This document shows positions 1 through 7,172 of a stretch of 64,000 bases of DNA, piece after piece. This DNA comes from Bacteroidota bacterium (GTDB lineage Bacteria > Bacteroidota > Bacteroidia > Bacteroidales > JAAUTT01). A program made the translations under genes and the position numbers. The stretch's first letter is position 1, and every line of letters begins with the position of its first letter. The notes beneath the pieces were generated by a model. The model searched no databases. It worked only from the letters and a program-made list of their open reading frames with translations, and had not been told where the DNA came from. The stretch is taken from assembly GCA_023429135.1 (NCBI GenBank), contig JAEYWD010000008.1, positions 62,001-126,000 on the forward strand, in the 5' to 3' direction.

Positions 1-1
1 A

Positions 2-487
2 TTCTCCGGTTCGTGGGGCTATTACCGCGACGAAACCACCTGGAAAAGCCCGGCGCAATTGCTCGAATTGCTGATCGAAACCGTTAGCAAAGGCGGCAAC
101 CTGCTGTTGAACGTAGGTCCCACTGCCCGCGGCGTTTTCGACGAAAGGGCCCAAAGTCGCCTTTCGTCAATGAGCGAATGGATGAAATATAACAGCCGCT
201 CCATTTACAACTGTACTGAAGCTCCGGCAGAGTTTACCGCACCGGCAAATACGCTGCTTACTTATAATCCGGTAACAAAAAGGTTGTACGTGCATTTGTT
301 GGCATACCCCATGGGTAACCTGGTTCTGAAAAATATGGCCGACAAGGTAAAATATATCCAGTTTCTGCACGACGCCTCAGAGATAAAATATTCGCCTGTT
401 AAAAACGACGCGAACTCTCTTAACCTGAGTTTACCGATATTAAAACCGAATACCGAGATTCCGGTGATTGAGGTGATATTGAAGTAG
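2..487 (+). CDS. GH29 alpha-L-fucosidase, C-terminal part (5' end outside window)
   Basis: About 161 residues are visible, open from base 2. The segment SGSWGYYRDETTWKSP followed by LLIETVSKGGNLLLNVGPT is the end of the GH29 catalytic barrel; the NLLLNVGP strand is a family hallmark. The last ~80 residues form the small C-terminal beta domain. GH29 enzymes are retaining exo-fucosidases that release terminal L-fucose. The nucleophile and signal peptide lie upstream of the window. It faces the GH43 gene at 798-1910 tail to tail across a repeat-filled gap, so it belongs to a transcription unit entering from the left. A second, complete GH29 lies at 14890-16818. Family is sure; substrate linkage cannot be read. 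Confidence 0.9.
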   Translation, partial: FSGSWGYYRDETTWKSPAQLLELLIETVSKGGNLLLNVGPTARGVFDERAQSRLSSMSEWMKYNSRSIYNCTEAPAEFTAPANTLLTYNPVTKRLYVHLLAYPMGNLVLKNMADKVKYIQFLHDASEIKYSPVKNDANSLNLSLPILKPNTEIPVIEVILK

Positions 488-797
488 TTTTCTCACAAGT
501 CGGTTCGTAGGTTAAAAAAGACATAATGCCGTTCCTACGGAACTTGTAGAGATAATACAGCCATTTATTTTGCTACCATACTGTCGCTCCTACGGAGCTT
601 GTTGAAAAGGAGCTTCAATTTATTCTACCATAATTCTTATCCTTCGGAGCTCAGTCCCAAAGGAAGACATTATGTTAGAAATATACCTGGGTTATTAATT
701 TAAAGTCCCTAGAGGGACGACATTACAACCATCAATCATTAAATTCAAACAAATAATTTGAATCAAAACCTCCTTGGCTCCGGGTAAAAATATATTT
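488..797. repeat. Decayed tandem array of short palindromic interspersed repeats
   Basis: This 310-base convergent gap holds no gene. It contains four short palindromes about 52-67 bases apart: GTTCC-tac-GGAAC at 531-543, GCTCC-tac-GGAGC at 586-598, a degenerate ccttcggagc near 641-650, and GTCCCT-ag-AGGGAC at 705-718. Each of the first three is preceded by a related stretch (acataatgcc, ccatactgtc, ccataattct). The units resemble one another but are not identical, which fits an old, decaying array of the palindromic intergenic repeats seen widely in Bacteroidota genomes. They could also act as transcription terminators for the two converging genes. Another single relic in reverse orientation lies at 14814-14838. 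Confidence 0.6.
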
Positions 798-1910
798 CTA
801 TTTAAACACACCCAGATCCCATTCATCTTTCCACTCAATAAAAGGCATTCCATTTTTGAACTGAATGGGCAACCAGATGTACCTTCCATCTGTATGTTGT
901 TTTGGTTTCCAGCGATCGGCTATAAAGATGAATGCATCTTTTTTGCCCTGAACCTGCAAAATATAGGTACTTTGCGAGAAGAAGGTTTTATTTGCATCCT
1001 TCCCGATACAAGGATTGGGATGGCGTGTCCATGTTCCCATGATATTATCGGCGGTAAGCAACCGGGCTTCGTTGGGATCCCAGCCAGTGCAACCCGAGGT
1101 GATCATAAAGTATTTGCCGTCTTTTTTGAATATCGCTGGCGCTTCGTTATGACCGGCCGGGTCGATGCGGATGTATTTACCGGAATGTCCCTGGTAATCG
1201 TCGCTCAGTTCGGCAATCTGCAACGTAAGGTTCTCTTCGGAAGCATAGATATGATAGGCCTTGCCGTCGTCGTCTACATAAATGGTCATATCCCGCGACA
1301 TCTGCCCGTCCGCCAGGTCGCGAAGTGCAATGTATCCCTGGGTAACAGCGGTGTGCCAGGCAGGAGTCCACCATTTTAAGGTATCGGAATGTTTTATATT
1401 TCTTTCTTCTTCCTTCATATTCAACGGGTAAATGCCTGAATTAGGCCTGAAAGAGCGGATAAATTTATAAGGACCGGTAACATTTTTACTGGTTGCCACA
1501 GCGCAACGGGCGGCACTGTATCCTTTCCCTTTCAACTCGAGGTGAAACCACATCACAAAGGTTTTTGTCTTTTTATTGTATACAACTTTAGGACGCTCCA
1601 GCACACAGCCTCTGGTAATATCCGAACCTGCGGCAGTATCTACAGGCAAAGCAATGCCTTCGTATTTCCAATTATATAAATCTTTGGAAGAGTAGCAGCT
1701 CACTCCAGTAAGGGCAGTACTGGTGCCATCCGATTTAAACTCACCAAACCAGTAATAGGTTTTGTCCTGGTACAAAATACCACCCCCATGGGCATTGATG
1801 TGGTTACCATTATTGTCAGGCCAGAGTTCGGCAGTTTTGAAGGATTTCAGTGGCTGACCCAGGGCCATTACACTGATAAAAAGATGAGATAATAAGATTA
1901 GTTGTTTCAT
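798..1910 (-). CDS. Secreted GH43 family glycosidase
   Basis: A 370-residue protein with an N-terminal signal peptide (MKQLILLSHLFISVMALGQ), so exported. The five-bladed propeller signature begins at NAHGGGILYQDKTYYWFGE, and later blades carry RPKVVYN, MTIYVDDDGKAYHIYAS and NEAPAIFKKDGKYFMITS. This pattern is typical of the GH43 branch containing exo-beta-1,3-galactanase-like enzymes (subfamilies 24/34), which act on galactose side chains; exact specificity is inferred. A start eight codons upstream (1934) would overlap the preceding gene and put charged residues before the signal peptide, so I chose ATG at 1910, 13 bases after the upstream stop. It is the last gene of the minus-strand run that starts with the polyamine transporter. 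Confidence 0.85.
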   Translation of the reverse strand: MKQLILLSHLFISVMALGQPLKSFKTAELWPDNNGNHINAHGGGILYQDKTYYWFGEFKSDGTSTALTGVSCYSSKDLYNWKYEGIALPVDTAAGSDITRGCVLERPKVVYNKKTKTFVMWFHLELKGKGYSAARCAVATSKNVTGPYKFIRSFRPNSGIYPLNMKEEERNIKHSDTLKWWTPAWHTAVTQGYIALRDLADGQMSRDMTIYVDDDGKAYHIYASEENLTLQIAELSDDYQGHSGKYIRIDPAGHNEAPAIFKKDGKYFMITSGCTGWDPNEARLLTADNIMGTWTRHPNPCIGKDANKTFFSQSTYILQVQGKKDAFIFIADRWKPKQHTDGRYIWLPIQFKNGMPFIEWKDEWDLGVFK

Positions 1911-1923
1911 TGTATGTAGATTT

Positions 1924-2541
1924 TTAAGATTCATGTGATTGTTTCAATCCTTTCCTTTCTAATATTTGCTGCGAAATATGATGAATTATAACTGCATTCC
2001 AATCAGTTAAATAAGTAAAGGTTTTATAAAAATCTGGCCGCTCCCGTGAAGCTAAAGTATAATAATATGAATATGTTCTTGTGTTAAGGTCCTCCCATGG
2101 AATAAAGCCATCGGATTTTTGCGGTATAAGGTTTACTCCCTCCTTCGTAAATTGGGTTCCGGCCAATTCCAACTGAATTCCTGTTTCAATCTGGCTTAAA
2201 TACCTTTCGACCAGATCGCTGTAATAAAAAATGTATAATAGATCAAGTATGTCATGATACTTGTCTCCCAGCTTATTTCTATTAACTCCGTAAAGCGAGC
2301 GTAACCTTATTTTTACGAAATCGCGATCTTTGTTCCCAACGTCGATGCTGTAAATCCGGCCTATTGTAAAGTCAATTCCCTGAATCCAGCTTATGCCATA
2401 GCGAATATCTTTAATTTCCTCTTTATAAATAGAATTAACCAGCTTGCCATCAGAAAACAATTCAAGTTTATCATCTGAAAACGAAAGCACATTTTCAGGA
2501 CTGAAGAAATTGGTTTTATATTTTATTTCCTGAGACTCCAT
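1924..2541 (-). CDS. Hypothetical cytoplasmic protein, 205 aa
   Basis: I do not recognise this family. There is no signal peptide or membrane segment. The first ~80 residues alternate short polar and hydrophobic strands (NVLSFSDDKLELFSDGKLV, then IKDIRYGISWIQ and IYSIDVGNKDRDFVKIRLRS), resembling the PH-like small beta-barrels found in bacterial proteins of unknown role. The C-terminal half is mixed, with aromatic-rich segments (RTYSYYYTLASRERPDF) and a final helix. It begins 10 bases after the stop of the PotD-like gene and ends 13 bases before the GH43 gene, so it is probably co-transcribed with both. No function can be assigned; the beta-barrel idea rests only on the strand pattern. Confidence 0.7.
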   Translation of the reverse strand: MESQEIKYKTNFFSPENVLSFSDDKLELFSDGKLVNSIYKEEIKDIRYGISWIQGIDFTIGRIYSIDVGNKDRDFVKIRLRSLYGVNRNKLGDKYHDILDLLYIFYYSDLVERYLSQIETGIQLELAGTQFTKEGVNLIPQKSDGFIPWEDLNTRTYSYYYTLASRERPDFYKTFTYLTDWNAVIIHHISQQILERKGLKQSHES

Positions 2542-2551
2542 TTTGTTTATT

Positions 2552-3892
2552 TCAAACTCTCACCCTTCCCCGGGCCAATCTGCGTTTTTTATTCTGATAT
2601 TTCCTTATTCTTCTGTAAATGAGCCATGTTCCCAGGAAAAAGAAAATCGCAAATATCATAATCGCCATCCCCTCGTTCAGGCTGTCGCCCTTGGCACGGC
2701 TCCACATTTCGAGCACGGTATCGTTCCTGTCGAGGAAGTCGTGAATAATGGCACAACGGGCTACAACACTGCTATCGGGGAACTGAACCGGGTTCAACTG
2801 AAGCTGGTCGTTCCCCGGACCATAGAAGTAGCTCATGTTTACCGTTTCGGTAAGGGTTGAATCGGCATGTGCTTCGACAATTTCGGGCGATCCGACCACA
2901 CTCGTATAACCGCTGATATCCATATTTCGCAAGGCAACTTCGGGTTGGCACAGGTAATTCAAAAAATAGCTGGCAGCCTTGGTGTTTTTGGCATATTTCG
3001 GGATCACCCAGGCATCGAACCAGATATTGCTTCCTTCGCGGGGCACCACATAATCGAGCTCCACCCCTACTGAGGCCGCTTCTTCGATGGACCACACTGC
3101 ATCGCCGCTCCAGGCATAGCTCAGCCATATTTCGCCGCGGGTCATCATTTCCTTGCCAAAATCAGCTTCCCAGCCTGCAAGGTTCGACTTCATCTTTTTT
3201 AACTGCTTTTCAACCGCAGATATATCTTCATCGGTATGATCGTTGGCTACACCATAAAGCGAGCGCTTGCCCGACGAAATTTCATTAGAATAATTATAAA
3301 CAGCCGCAATGTTATAGGCATCCCAATAACTGTCCTTCATCAGAATTTTGCCTTTGTTCTTCGGGTTCCACATGCAATTCCACGAATTTACCTCTTTGGC
3401 GGATACCAGTTTGGTATTGTACAGAACTCCCGAAGTACCCCACATATAGGGAACAACGTAATCGGCAGCTTTTTTCCCATCCGCATTGAAAGATTCAAGC
3501 CAACGATTAATAAAAGGCGAAACATTTTGAATGTAGTTGGGAGTATTTCCCAGGTTCCTGTTAAAAGGCAACAGCATATCGTATTTTAACATGCGTTCCA
3601 TAATGGCCTGTGTGGGACAAACCAGGTCGAAATCTTCCTTCCCCAACACTATTTTGGTATACATTACTTCGGCCATATCAAAAACCTGGTACACTATTTC
3701 AACATCCTCGCCGGTTTGTCCCTTGTACCAGGCTGGAAATTCATTGAGCAGATCCTCGTCGATATAATCGGCCCAATTGTATATCTTCAGGATTTTGCTC
3801 CGGTGAGTTTCACTTTCCTTACAACCGTTCAGAAAAGGCAGGGCTATTAAAAGCAAGGCAATAATCGCTAAAAGTTTTTCCGGTTTCATCAT
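2552..3892 (-). CDS. potD: Spermidine/putrescine-binding lipoprotein (PotD-like) with C-terminal membrane helix
   Basis: A 446-residue solute-binding protein for a polyamine ABC importer. The N-terminus has a lipobox ending at Cys24 (FLNGC). The mature part opens with LKIYNWADYIDEDLLNEF, a classic PotD/PotF start, and has the conserved WGTSGVLYNT and AWSGDA segments that line the ligand cleft. Unlike Escherichia coli PotD, it has an extra C-terminal transmembrane helix (MAIMIFAIFFFLGTWLIY) followed by a strongly basic tail, so it may be held in the membrane at both ends. Its ATG overlaps the potC stop by four bases (ATGA), which implies translational coupling. Polyamine specificity is inferred from family and operon. 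Confidence 0.92.
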   Translation of the reverse strand: MMKPEKLLAIIALLLIALPFLNGCKESETHRSKILKIYNWADYIDEDLLNEFPAWYKGQTGEDVEIVYQVFDMAEVMYTKIVLGKEDFDLVCPTQAIMERMLKYDMLLPFNRNLGNTPNYIQNVSPFINRWLESFNADGKKAADYVVPYMWGTSGVLYNTKLVSAKEVNSWNCMWNPKNKGKILMKDSYWDAYNIAAVYNYSNEISSGKRSLYGVANDHTDEDISAVEKQLKKMKSNLAGWEADFGKEMMTRGEIWLSYAWSGDAVWSIEEAASVGVELDYVVPREGSNIWFDAWVIPKYAKNTKAASYFLNYLCQPEVALRNMDISGYTSVVGSPEIVEAHADSTLTETVNMSYFYGPGNDQLQLNPVQFPDSSVVARCAIIHDFLDRNDTVLEMWSRAKGDSLNEGMAIMIFAIFFFLGTWLIYRRIRKYQNKKRRLARGRVRV

Positions 3893-4680
3893 CCTACTGA
3901 TTTTCTGTTGGTAGTGCGTTGGTTAATCACCAGCAGTAATACCAGCACGGTTATAAAAATAATGGCCGAAAGCGGTCTCAGTTCAGGAGTTAATCCTCCT
4001 TTGCGAGCATCGGCATAGATATAGGTCGAAAGGGTCTCAAGTCCTTCGTTGCCGATTGTAAAAAGGGTGACCACAAAGTCGTCGATAGAAAGAGTAAAGG
4101 CCAGGATAAACCCGCTGATCATACCGGGTCGCAGTTCGGGAAGCAATATCTTACGCAGCGCAAAGAATGGAGTGGCGCCCAGATCGAGGGCCGCCTCATA
4201 AAGGTTTTCATTCATTCGTTTGAGGCATGGAAGCACACTCAAAACCACATATGGTGTACAAAAGGTGATATGTGCCAGAATTACAGTGGCATAGCCCTGC
4301 GAAATACCCAGACTTACAAATAGGAGGAACAGCGATATGGCTGTGATGATATCGGGGTTCAGTATGGGTAGCGTATTTATCATCTGAATTGCCTTACGCG
4401 GGCGGGGTTGCAAATTATAAATCCCGATGGCAGCCATGGTTCCCAGAATGGTGGACGCAAAAGCAGCGCTGAGACCAATAATCAAAGTATTCCACAGAGC
4501 GCTTGAAAGGGTATGGTGAACTCCCGATTGAAAAAGATTTGCGTAAAGTTTGAACGAAAAACCGGTCCAGTTTCCCAACACTTTTGCCTCGGTAAACGAG
4601 AACACGATGATGATGAAAATAGGCGAATAAAGTAACACCAGCAAAAATAACAGGTACGAACGTGAAAGTACTTTTTTCAT
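3889..4680 (-). CDS. potC: Polyamine ABC transporter permease PotC
   Basis: A 263-residue inner-membrane permease with six predicted helices. The first spans YLLFLLVLLYSPIFIIIVFSF and the last spans LSAIIFITVLVLLLVI. The cytoplasmic EAA loop, which docks on the ATPase, reads LYEAALDLGATPFFALRKI at about residues 160-180. It pairs with PotB to form the channel of the spermidine/putrescine importer. Length and order (A-B-C-D) match the standard Pot operon. It overlaps potB by four bases upstream and potD by four bases downstream, so the three are tightly coupled. Nothing looks damaged. Confidence 0.94.
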   Translation of the reverse strand: MKKVLSRSYLLFLLVLLYSPIFIIIVFSFTEAKVLGNWTGFSFKLYANLFQSGVHHTLSSALWNTLIIGLSAAFASTILGTMAAIGIYNLQPRPRKAIQMINTLPILNPDIITAISLFLLFVSLGISQGYATVILAHITFCTPYVVLSVLPCLKRMNENLYEAALDLGATPFFALRKILLPELRPGMISGFILAFTLSIDDFVVTLFTIGNEGLETLSTYIYADARKGGLTPELRPLSAIIFITVLVLLLVINQRTTNRKSVG

Positions 4681-5477
4681 ATCAACCCTCCTTCCTCGGC
4701 GGTTTTTGTGTTTCCTTCGTTATTCAGGAGCGATGTTATCCCGATAAGCAGCAGCATTACAAGCGATAAAGCAGCGCCATAATTCCACATACCATTGTAG
4801 ATATTTTCCTGAAGGGTTGTTCCAAACAGCTTGATATTGTTAATTGTAAGAAGCTCAGCTATCGCAAAGGTGGAGATTACCGGCATAAACACCATCATGA
4901 TGCCACTTGTAATCCCCGGAGTGGAAAGTGGTAGAATGGTTTTGAAGAATACCTGGCGGGGTGTGGCCCCAAGATCCTGGGCAGCTTCAATCAGACTGCG
5001 ATCGGTCTTAAGCAGGCTGTTGTATATAGGATAAATCATAAAAGGCAGGAAATTGTAAACCATCCCGAAAAGGAGCGATCCTTCGCCCAGAGGCAGACTA
5101 AGAAAGTCGAACAAGGCCACGGTTGCGAGGGTGCGGATCAGAAAGTTGACCCACATGGGAAGGATAAAAAGAAGGATCAATAGTCGGGTACTCCGGGTTT
5201 CCATACGGCTCAGGATATAAGCCGCCGGATAACCGAGCAACAAACACACAAAAGTTGTAATAAGCGCAATACCAACCGAAAAAATGAAAGTATTCATTGC
5301 CTCGGGCTGCATCCAGAACTTACGGAAATTGCTTAACGAAAACTGCCCTTCGTTATTGGTAAAAGCATAAAACACAATTAGCCCCAACGGAATAACCACA
5401 AAAAAGACCAGAAACAGGGCATATGGGATGGACCAGTTTCTTCTTCTGCCTAAAAATGATTTGAGTTTCTTTGGCAT
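4677..5477 (-). CDS. potB: Polyamine ABC transporter permease PotB
   Basis: A 266-residue membrane protein of the same fold as PotC. A basic start (MPKKLKSFLGRRRNW) is followed by a first helix, YALFLVFFVVIPLGLIVFYAF, and five more. The EAA motif is SLIEAAQDLGATPRQVFFK near residues 160-178. With PotC it forms the transmembrane pathway for polyamines, driven by PotA and fed by PotD. It starts 12 bases after the potA stop and its end overlaps potC, so it is in the same operon. Confidence 0.94.
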   Translation of the reverse strand: MPKKLKSFLGRRRNWSIPYALFLVFFVVIPLGLIVFYAFTNNEGQFSLSNFRKFWMQPEAMNTFIFSVGIALITTFVCLLLGYPAAYILSRMETRSTRLLILLFILPMWVNFLIRTLATVALFDFLSLPLGEGSLLFGMVYNFLPFMIYPIYNSLLKTDRSLIEAAQDLGATPRQVFFKTILPLSTPGITSGIMMVFMPVISTFAIAELLTINNIKLFGTTLQENIYNGMWNYGAALSLVMLLLIGITSLLNNEGNTKTAEEGGLI

Positions 5478-5489
5478 TTCGCAGCAGAA

Positions 5490-6872
5490 TTAAAAATGAG
5501 AGAGATGAATAGCTCCGGGAGCTATGGTGATACCAACCCGGTCGTCGTCGTCCCATACATCGGTGGTATCGGCAAAAATATGCTCGTTGTCGTCCGTTAC
5601 TATCGTGAGATGGTAATGATTTCCTTTATAAAGGATAAAGTCGACATCACCCTGGAGCATGCCATCTTCTTCGTTATCGTGTAAAACAATATCGCAAAAC
5701 TCAACACTAACAGCAACCTTGGTTCCGGCAGGAAACCCGGCTGCTTCAGAACATTGAAAATTGGTATCCAGAAAGCGGACTTGGTTTTTATCGACCACGG
5801 TTCCTTCAAAAGTATTGCTCAGCCGTTCCTTTTTCATCACCTGGATATCGTTCGGTTTAATGCGTAGCCCCACTGTTTTACCTGGAGCAAAGCTATGGTA
5901 ATCCTGGATCTGGAATTCGAAACCTTCAGGCGTGGTAACCATCATTTCGTAATGTACACCTTTAAAGATGCACGAGGTAACCACACCCGAAAACTGGGCT
6001 TTGTCCGACATCTCAAAAATATAAATATCCTCCGGACGGATTACCACATCTACCGGCTCGTTCAGGGCAAAGCCTGTATCTACACATTCGAACTCATAAC
6101 CGGCAAATTGTACAAGATTATCGCGGATCATGGCCCCGTTAAGAATGTTACTTTCACCAATAAAGTCGGCCACAAATGCATTGGCAGGTTCGTTGTATAT
6201 TTCGGTAGGAGTCCCTATCTGCTGAATTTTCCCGTCGCTCATCACCACAATGGTATCGCTCAGGGTAAGGGCCTCTTCCTGATCGTGGGTAATGTAAACA
6301 AAAGTGATACCCAGCTTTTTGTGCATAGCCTTTATTTCCATCTGCATGTCCTTGCGCATTTTAAGGTCGAGTGCGGCAAGCGGTTCGTCAAGCAATAGTA
6401 CATCGGGTTCGTTTACAATAGCACGGGCAATGGCTACCCGCTGCTGCTGGCCGCCTGAAAGTGAGTCGACATCGCGCTCTTCGTAATCGGTCATGCTTAC
6501 CATTTTAAGCACCTGCATAACACGCTTTTTTATCTCGTCCGGCGGAAGTTTCTTGAGGTTTAAACCGAAAGCCACATTCTGAAATACATTCAGATGCGGA
6601 AAGAGGGCATATTTCTGAAATACTGTATTAACAGGCCGCCGGTGTGGAGGAGTGTCGGTTACATCCTGGCCCCCGATTGAAATTTTACCTCCGGAGACTT
6701 TTAAAAAACCACCGATAAGCCGCATCAGGGTTGTTTTTCCGCAACCAGACGGCCCAAGAATGGTAACGAACTCTCCTTTGCCAACAAGCAGATTGATATT
6801 GTCGAGTACCGTTTTATCGCCAAAAGCATGCGAAACGCGCTCAATGGAAATGATGTTTTCAGATGTATGCAT
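5490..6872 (-). CDS. potA: Polyamine ABC transporter ATPase PotA, with an extended C-terminus
   Basis: A 460-residue ATPase that powers polyamine uptake. Walker A is GPSGCGKTT (residues 40-48), the signature is LSGGQ (138-142), Walker B is LLLDEP (159-164), and the H-loop His lies in VYITHDQEE. Family members are usually about 350-380 residues. Here the C-terminal regulatory region appears to hold two TOBE-like barrels: one around GVVTSCIFKGVHYEMMVTT and a second around GDVDFILYKGNHYHLTIVT, sharing an (Y/F)KG-x-HY core, separated by about 60 residues. It is the first gene of the potABCD run. The upstream 288 bases face the divergent regulator gene at 7173. Confidence 0.94.
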   Translation of the reverse strand: MHTSENIISIERVSHAFGDKTVLDNINLLVGKGEFVTILGPSGCGKTTLMRLIGGFLKVSGGKISIGGQDVTDTPPHRRPVNTVFQKYALFPHLNVFQNVAFGLNLKKLPPDEIKKRVMQVLKMVSMTDYEERDVDSLSGGQQQRVAIARAIVNEPDVLLLDEPLAALDLKMRKDMQMEIKAMHKKLGITFVYITHDQEEALTLSDTIVVMSDGKIQQIGTPTEIYNEPANAFVADFIGESNILNGAMIRDNLVQFAGYEFECVDTGFALNEPVDVVIRPEDIYIFEMSDKAQFSGVVTSCIFKGVHYEMMVTTPEGFEFQIQDYHSFAPGKTVGLRIKPNDIQVMKKERLSNTFEGTVVDKNQVRFLDTNFQCSEAAGFPAGTKVAVSVEFCDIVLHDNEEDGMLQGDVDFILYKGNHYHLTIVTDDNEHIFADTTDVWDDDDRVGITIAPGAIHLSHF

Positions 6873-7118
6873 TTAACCCTATCTGAATAAGTTAGATGAT
6901 GTGGAACGAACTTAAAACTAAAGGGCTAAAGATATATAAATGAACAGGAATTTTAAGGGTTTGGAGGGGTGGAATTTAGTTCCTGAATCAAAAATTTAAA
7001 GCTTTGCATAAGGTCCATAAAAACAAAGAAGTAGAACACTCCAACTGCTGGAATGAAAAATCGATCCAGAACTATTAGAATCCATAAATAATTACTGCGC
7101 ATTAGCAATTGTGCCATT

Positions 7119-7148
7119 AGGTTATAAGTTTTTTTAATTTTATAACCT
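7119..7148. promoter_or_regulatory. 9-bp inverted repeat upstream of the propeller/AraC regulator
   Basis: AGGTTATAA at 7119-7127 and TTATAACCT at 7140-7148 are perfect inverted arms around a 12-base T-rich centre. The element ends 24 bases before the ATG of the regulator at 7173, in the 300-base gap shared with the divergent potA. It could be an operator for autoregulation or a leader hairpin. Its arms differ from the GTTTCA/TGAAAC palindromes at 9952 and 17069, so it need not bind the same protein. Confidence 0.45.
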
Positions 7149-7172
7149 CAAACATGAAATTTGCAAAAGCCC

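Noticed and set aside
488..797. CRISPR-like array
   Set aside because: Units are diverged and internally palindromic, spacing is uneven, the spacers are themselves related, and no cas gene is nearby.
774..1379. A 201-codon plus-strand frame
   Set aside because: It is antisense to the GH43 gene, whose family motifs are clear; no motif is visible in the plus-strand product.
7161..7172. TTG start for the propeller regulator
   Set aside because: ATG at 7173 starts directly at the signal peptide and is the more common codon.
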